This document shows, one piece after another, positions 59,883 to 64,000 of a DNA stretch of 64,000 bases. The notes beneath the pieces were generated by a model that saw nothing but the letters and a program-made list of their open reading frames with translations, did not search any database and was not told where the DNA came from. Each line of letters starts with the position of its first letter. The first letter of the stretch is position 1. This DNA is from Doryteuthis pealeii (lineage: Eukaryota; Mollusca; Cephalopoda; Myopsida; Loliginidae). The position numbers and the translations under genes are program-made. Location: assembly GCA_023376005.1 (NCBI GenBank), contig CM042163.1:3765396-3829395 (forward strand). The letters run 5' to 3'.

Positions 59883-60296
59883 TCCTCATTGTAAAAGGTC
59901 ATATGATGACCTTTCCCTTTATGGCAGGTCACTTGTCATGTGATCACTACTACCAATGTCCCCGTTTAATGTCAGTCAAAGATGGCTAAGAATCTAGGGA
60001 AAAAAAACAGGAAAGGGTTCCTCCCATTTCAACCATAGATAGTAGCTGCAGGCCGACAGTTGGCACATTAACAACCAAATGAGTCACCCCCCTATAAAAT
60101 ATAGGAAAGTATTTGCAATGCATCTTAATGGGCAAGGCAATGAATTTTTAAATGAAGGGCTTCTTGTTCTGATATCAAAAATTTTGATTGATTGATTTTA
60201 ATAGCATGTCAACCCGTCAAGGTTATTTTATGCCTAGAGGTTAGGGAATCATGTTCATTGTATGTTTATATTACATTTTTTGTGTAGTTGTTTCAG

Positions 60297-60779
60297 TAAT
60301 TTATGAGGAAGTGCATCCCAGTCCCCTGCCTCTGAAATTGCTGCCTGGTGAATTTTAAAATAACAACCCCAACTATCGGCGCCACAGCTGTGTTACTTGA
60401 AAGAAAACAACCAACTTAGGGCGTTAAATGTAATTGAGGGGGGGGACTCTTTTTTGTCTTAATTCTTGTTTATTTATTTTTTCCATTCAAAAGAAAAAAA
60501 ACATTAAACCTTTTTTTGTTGTAATTCTTAGTTTTCTTTTTTTGTCGAAATTCTTATTATCGTAATTTGTCGTAATTCTTGTTTATTTATAGAAATTTGT
60601 GATATTTCTTGTTTAGATAGTTTTGAACAAATGGAGATAGATAGATAAATAGATAGATAGATAAACAAACAAAACGATATGTAACACCGCTGTGGCGCGA
60701 TAGTTGGGGTTGTTATTTTAAAATTCACCAGGCAGCAATTTCAGAGGCAGGAGACCGGGACGCACTTCCTCATAAATTA
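60297..60779. mobile_element. MITE-1 copy 3
   Basis: Same architecture, 483 bp. The ends carry TGCCTGGTGAATTTTAAAAT instead of the ACCCGGTGAC form, in both termini. Confidence 0.85.
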
Positions 60780-60879
60780 CCGTTGTTTCTTTTTTTTTTC
60801 TTTTTTTTCATTTACACAGGGTCCTATTGAATATGAATAATTCTAAACAGATATATTTGACTTATAGATGGTATAAACA

Positions 60880-61320
60880 CACCTATCCTGAATGGAGCCC
60901 TGTTGGCTGGGGCTTTAGAATCCACCGACTGCACCTCTGCAGAGGGGTAAGACTCACCCACTGGGACTACCTGCTGGACGTACGTGGGTGGCTGAGCAGT
61001 CCATGACATGCAACACTCTATTTTGGGCCTTATAGAGGCTAGATGGGCAGTCTGATCAATCGGCTAGTCACACCAAGCCCTAGCATCTACATGATCTGAA
61101 GCTCTGGGGAATGTGGAGTACCCCTTCATCCTTACTCCCAGGTCTACTCTGACTCAGAGTGGTAGTACCTGTTAGGGTCTCATTTATGGGTTAAATAGAA
61201 GAAAAAAAAGAGTTTAAAAAAATGTGAAAAAAAAAAAAAATTAAGGACCCATCAAGAATGAATAAAACAAATTGTCTTCAGCATAGGATAACCCAACAAG
61301 GGTTGACATGCCGTAAAATC
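60880..61320 (+). repeat. SINE-A relative, opposite orientation
   Basis: Reads GACTGCACCTCTGCAGAGGG, TAGGGCTTGGTGTGA-type sequence in complement, CCTGTTAGGGTCTCA and GTTGACATGCCGTAAAATCC, so the family runs on the plus strand here. Confidence 0.65.
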
Positions 61321-61492
61321 CAACCAACTAAACAACTTTTGGTAGTGGGTAAATCTTTGATGACATGAAGTTAATAAGAATTGTTTTTACCAGTTTCTAA
61401 ACCCAAACAAAAATATCTACTAACTATTTGTTTACCAATCATACTTACAAAAAAATCAAGATTTATCATTGAATAACCCACAAGGGTTGATA

Positions 61493-62103
61493 TCTTATTA
61501 TAATGGAGATTGTGTGTTTTTCTGTCTGTAACCGAAACTATATTACTACTCAACTCACAATTGCCTGTAGTTATTCATGTTACATTCTCCATGATCTTAT
61601 TTTTATTTAAACTTCAGTTATTAATAAAATTGTTTTATATTATTAGTACTATTGACCATACCTACATATCAATAACACACAATTGTATTTATATATACAA
61701 CAAAATAGCGGTTTACAATGTGAATGGGAAGGCTAATTTGCATATGGACATTATAAATTTGATTTTAATAAATATGTGCTTAGTATTATTGATTTCTAAT
61801 TGTTTGGTTTTATCTTAATGAATATGAGCAAAAATCTCGGGGATAAATCTTAAAAGAAACCCATTAACAAGAAGAAATAACTGTAATTTTATTCTTTACT
61901 TCCTATTTTAACTAAATAGTTAAATTAGAAAAATTTAGTAATGAAAAATAGGAGCTGTTCTATTTTTCAATTATACTCCCCCTCTGTTTCAAATCTTTTT
62001 ATCTGCATTCTTATTTAGTTTCATTAGTCTTTCTAACTTAATATGAAATTTTATTGCATCAAAACTTTAATACTAGCACCCGGAGGGTGCATATATTTGC
62101 TAG
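61493..62103 (+). mobile_element. Helitron-1 copy 5, inserted in a SINE-A relative
   Basis: 611 bp, same termini. The left flank ends AACCCACAAGGGTTGATA and the right flank begins TACCATTAAAC. A related uninterrupted site is at about 57555-57588 (CCCACAAAGATTCATATGCC), which fixes the insertion between A and T. Confidence 0.9.
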
Positions 62104-62214
62104 TACCATTAAACAAAAGAACCAATGAAATAATATATAAATTCTTTTAAGCAATCCATTTTTACTGGTGTAAAATAAAGTAGATTTGCTGGAGTGCCTT
62201 ATTGTCAATTTCAG

Positions 62215-62515
62215 TGTGACAGTAAAGGAGTCTATCCCCTTTTTGCTCGTGATAGATCAGAGAGGTTGTTTTTTTTTTTTTGCTGAGCTGGAGCTCCGTG
62301 CCTATCGTTAACATCCCACTTTACCACGCAGAACAGGTTATTCAAATTATTCATGGAGATACAGTCAGCATATTCTAAGATTCTTTGAGGTGGAGCCCAA
62401 CACCTACCATAAGCTCTTCACTTTACCACACATATCCAAGCTGCACTACTCGTGCACTGAGTTGGTGGGGGCCTATATTGAACACAGAACCTTGTGGTTC
62501 CAAATTGGAAGACAT
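62215..62515 (-). repeat. SINE-B copy, highly degraded
   Basis: Recognisable pieces are GGAGTCTATCCCC, AGGTGGAGCCCAACACCTAC and GAACCTTGTGGTTCC, with an internal duplication. Confidence 0.55.
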
Positions 62516-62975
62516 ATTGATTTACTTTTTTTAGCTGACAATTTTAAAGACAGTAGCGGGTGATTCCATTCCTTGAGTCCCGATTGGCTGCTTGGTTTCT
62601 ATGATGTTATGAGGCTTCATAAATAACCTGCCATTTTGCAGTAGTCGTTGCAGCAAACCAGGTTCGTATTAAGTTACAAACTGCTTGCTGCCTTGTCTTA
62701 CCAATTCGACGGTAATTGGAACTAGTATGATTATTCTACACTTTCCTTTCCTTTCTTTTTTTTTCTTTTTGTCACATATTTTATTAATAGTAAAATGTGT
62801 AGGTGTTAATTGGCCGGTTCTGAGAAAAAAAAAAAAGACATTTTTTCAAAATCTTCAGAGAGATTTGTCCTCATAAATTTATTCATTTATTTTTCTTTCC
62901 CAGTTCAGAAATATTTTTTATTGTTTCTGCATTGCTAAACACACTTGGGTATAGTTACCTATTCTTTTGCAATAG

Positions 62976-63236
62976 TAAAGTAAAAGTAAAGTCGTCAGGG
63001 CGGCCTAATGTCGGTATCAGCCAGACAGTGAGGGAGTCTATCCCTTTTCACTAGTGCTACACCAAGGAGATTATTTTAGCATCTGAGGTGGAGCGCCACA
63101 CCTACCATCAGCTCCCCCACCTTACAGCACAGATCCCTGTGCTCCTCATACGCTGAGTTGGTGATGGCTTGCTATCGAATGAGGAACCTTACGATTCCTA
63201 GGCAAGTGCTCTACCGACTGAGCTGAACCGGCCCCT
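62976..63236 (-). mobile_element. SINE-B, tandem copy 1
   Basis: Complete minus-strand copy. Tail complement AAAGTAAAAGTAAAG at the low end, A box (CAGCTCAGTCGGTAGAGC) at the high end, ending CCGGCCCC. Confidence 0.83.
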
Positions 63237-63248
63237 TAAAAAAAAAAA

Positions 63249-63493
63249 GTCATCAGGGCGGCCTAATGTCGGTATCAGCCAGACAGCGAGGGACTCTATC
63301 CCCTTTTCACTAGCGCAAGACCAAGGAGATTATTTTAGTGTCAGAGGTGGAGCGCCACACCTACCATCAGCTCCTCACTTTACCGCATAGATCCCTGTGC
63401 TACTCATACACTGAGTTGGCGAGGGCCTGTATTGAACCCTGAACCTTGTTGTTCCGATCTGGATGCCCTCCTGACTGAGCAAAGCCGGCCCTT
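63249..63493 (-). mobile_element. SINE-B, tandem copy 2
   Basis: Second minus-strand copy directly after copy 1, separated by a short A run. The head region is more diverged. Confidence 0.8.
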
Positions 63494-63502
63494 TTTATTG
63501 TT

Positions 63503-63755
63503 GGTTGGTTGGCTGGATTTTATGGCATATCAACCCTTGTTGGGTTATTTTATGCCAAAGACATTTTGTTTTATTCATTCTTGTTAGATATTCAATTTAT
63601 TTTTTAAACACATTTTTTATATATTCAACCCATAGATGAATCCTAACAAGTACTACCCCTCCAGGTCAGAGTGGACCTGGGAGTAATGGCTATAAAGGAG
63701 TACTCCACACTCGCCAAAGCTCCAAATTGGAACCTCACCATTAGATGCAATTTTA
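63503..63755 (-). repeat. SINE-A relative
   Basis: TTTATGGCATATCAACCCTT, CCTAACAAGTACTACC and AACCTCACCATTAGATGCAA. Interrupted at its right end by the MITE at 63761. Confidence 0.7.
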
Positions 63756-63760
63756 ACATC

Positions 63761-63950
63761 TACACTGAAAATACGAATTTGTTTTGAACCAATACAACTG
63801 CATGTTTTAACATGAAAATATCATAAAATGTGTTCTTGATTGTGCTTGCGCATTATTTGAAATGAAAACTTATCAAGAACACATTTCATCATATTTTCGT
63901 GTTAAAACATGCAGTTGTATTGATTCGAACAAATTTGTATTTTCAGTGTA
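63761..63950. mobile_element. Small MITE with about 80-bp inverted ends
   Basis: 190 bp. Both ends read TACACTGAAAATAC inward and share CAATACAACTGCATGTTTTA and AATGTGTTCTTGAT. The flanking CTA/TAG fits a TA target. Inserted at the end of a SINE-A relative. Confidence 0.85.
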
Positions 63951-64000
63951 GATTTACGGTGAAATGAAAATGGCCGACCAAAACATGTGGCTTCCTCAAA

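Noticed and set aside
59298..59932. Lys/Arg/Glu-rich and Phe/Ser/Leu-rich ORFs over 200 codons
   Set aside because: Pure AAAGA-type microsatellite read in several frames; no start context or conserved sequence.
61383..61455. Minus-strand exon (MIGKQIVSRYFCLGLETG)
   Set aside because: Open and flanked by weak splice-like signals, but unrecognised, short, and in a repeat-rich stretch. Insufficient support.

Overview
The window is AT-rich, intron- and repeat-dominated animal DNA. It holds split genes with GT-AG introns, tRNA-derived SINEs, Helitrons, non-LTR retrotransposon remnants, foldback MITEs and long microsatellites. The repeat style and the host gene suggest a lophotrochozoan, most likely a mollusc. 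That is inference; no marker in the window names the species. I see no bacterial-type gene, rRNA, CRISPR array or viral gene.

The one host gene I can support is TYW2 (TRMT12), the tRNA-Phe wybutosine-pathway aminocarboxypropyl transferase. It lies on the minus strand from 50015 down to 28735. Five coding exons (49648-50015, 42450-42600, 34354-34463, 31333-31490, 28735-29370) join in perfect phase to about 474 codons ending in a stop. The first coding exon, with the start codon, was not found. The introns are large (2.0, 2.9, 8.0 and 7.0 kb) and packed with mobile elements and two different minisatellites that share an 89-bp period.

1-30411 is dominated by a giant palindrome. Left arm 1-8811 folds back across an 83-bp loop (8812-8894) onto 8895-9243, and the match resumes at 21830-30411. 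A 12.6-kb block (9244-21829) splits the right arm and begins at the only N in the window. It holds an 8.3-kb compound TATC satellite, LINE reverse-transcriptase remnants and AT-rich DNA. The arms carry a dead non-LTR retrotransposon (zinc-knuckle ORF1 plus endonuclease, no reverse transcriptase), several MITEs and SINEs, and the last TYW2 exon. That exon is intact in the right arm and riddled with indels in the left arm. A read or assembly foldback is a serious alternative to a real inverted duplication.

30.4-64 kb is the TYW2 intronic and upstream region. It has five copies of one non-autonomous Helitron family (5' TC, 3' hairpin plus CTAG, A|T target), one with a paralogous empty site. It also has three copies of an approximately 480-bp MITE, SINEs with target-site duplications, a MITE containing telomere-like repeats and split by a SINE, a mariner-like transposase fragment, and large microsatellites.

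The most striking signals are self-cleaving RNA candidates. A 119-bp tandem dimer at 37598-37835 carries complete type I hammerhead cores. A separate minus-strand hammerhead at 50898-50938 sits directly behind a tRNA-like head, as in a SINE that carries a ribozyme.
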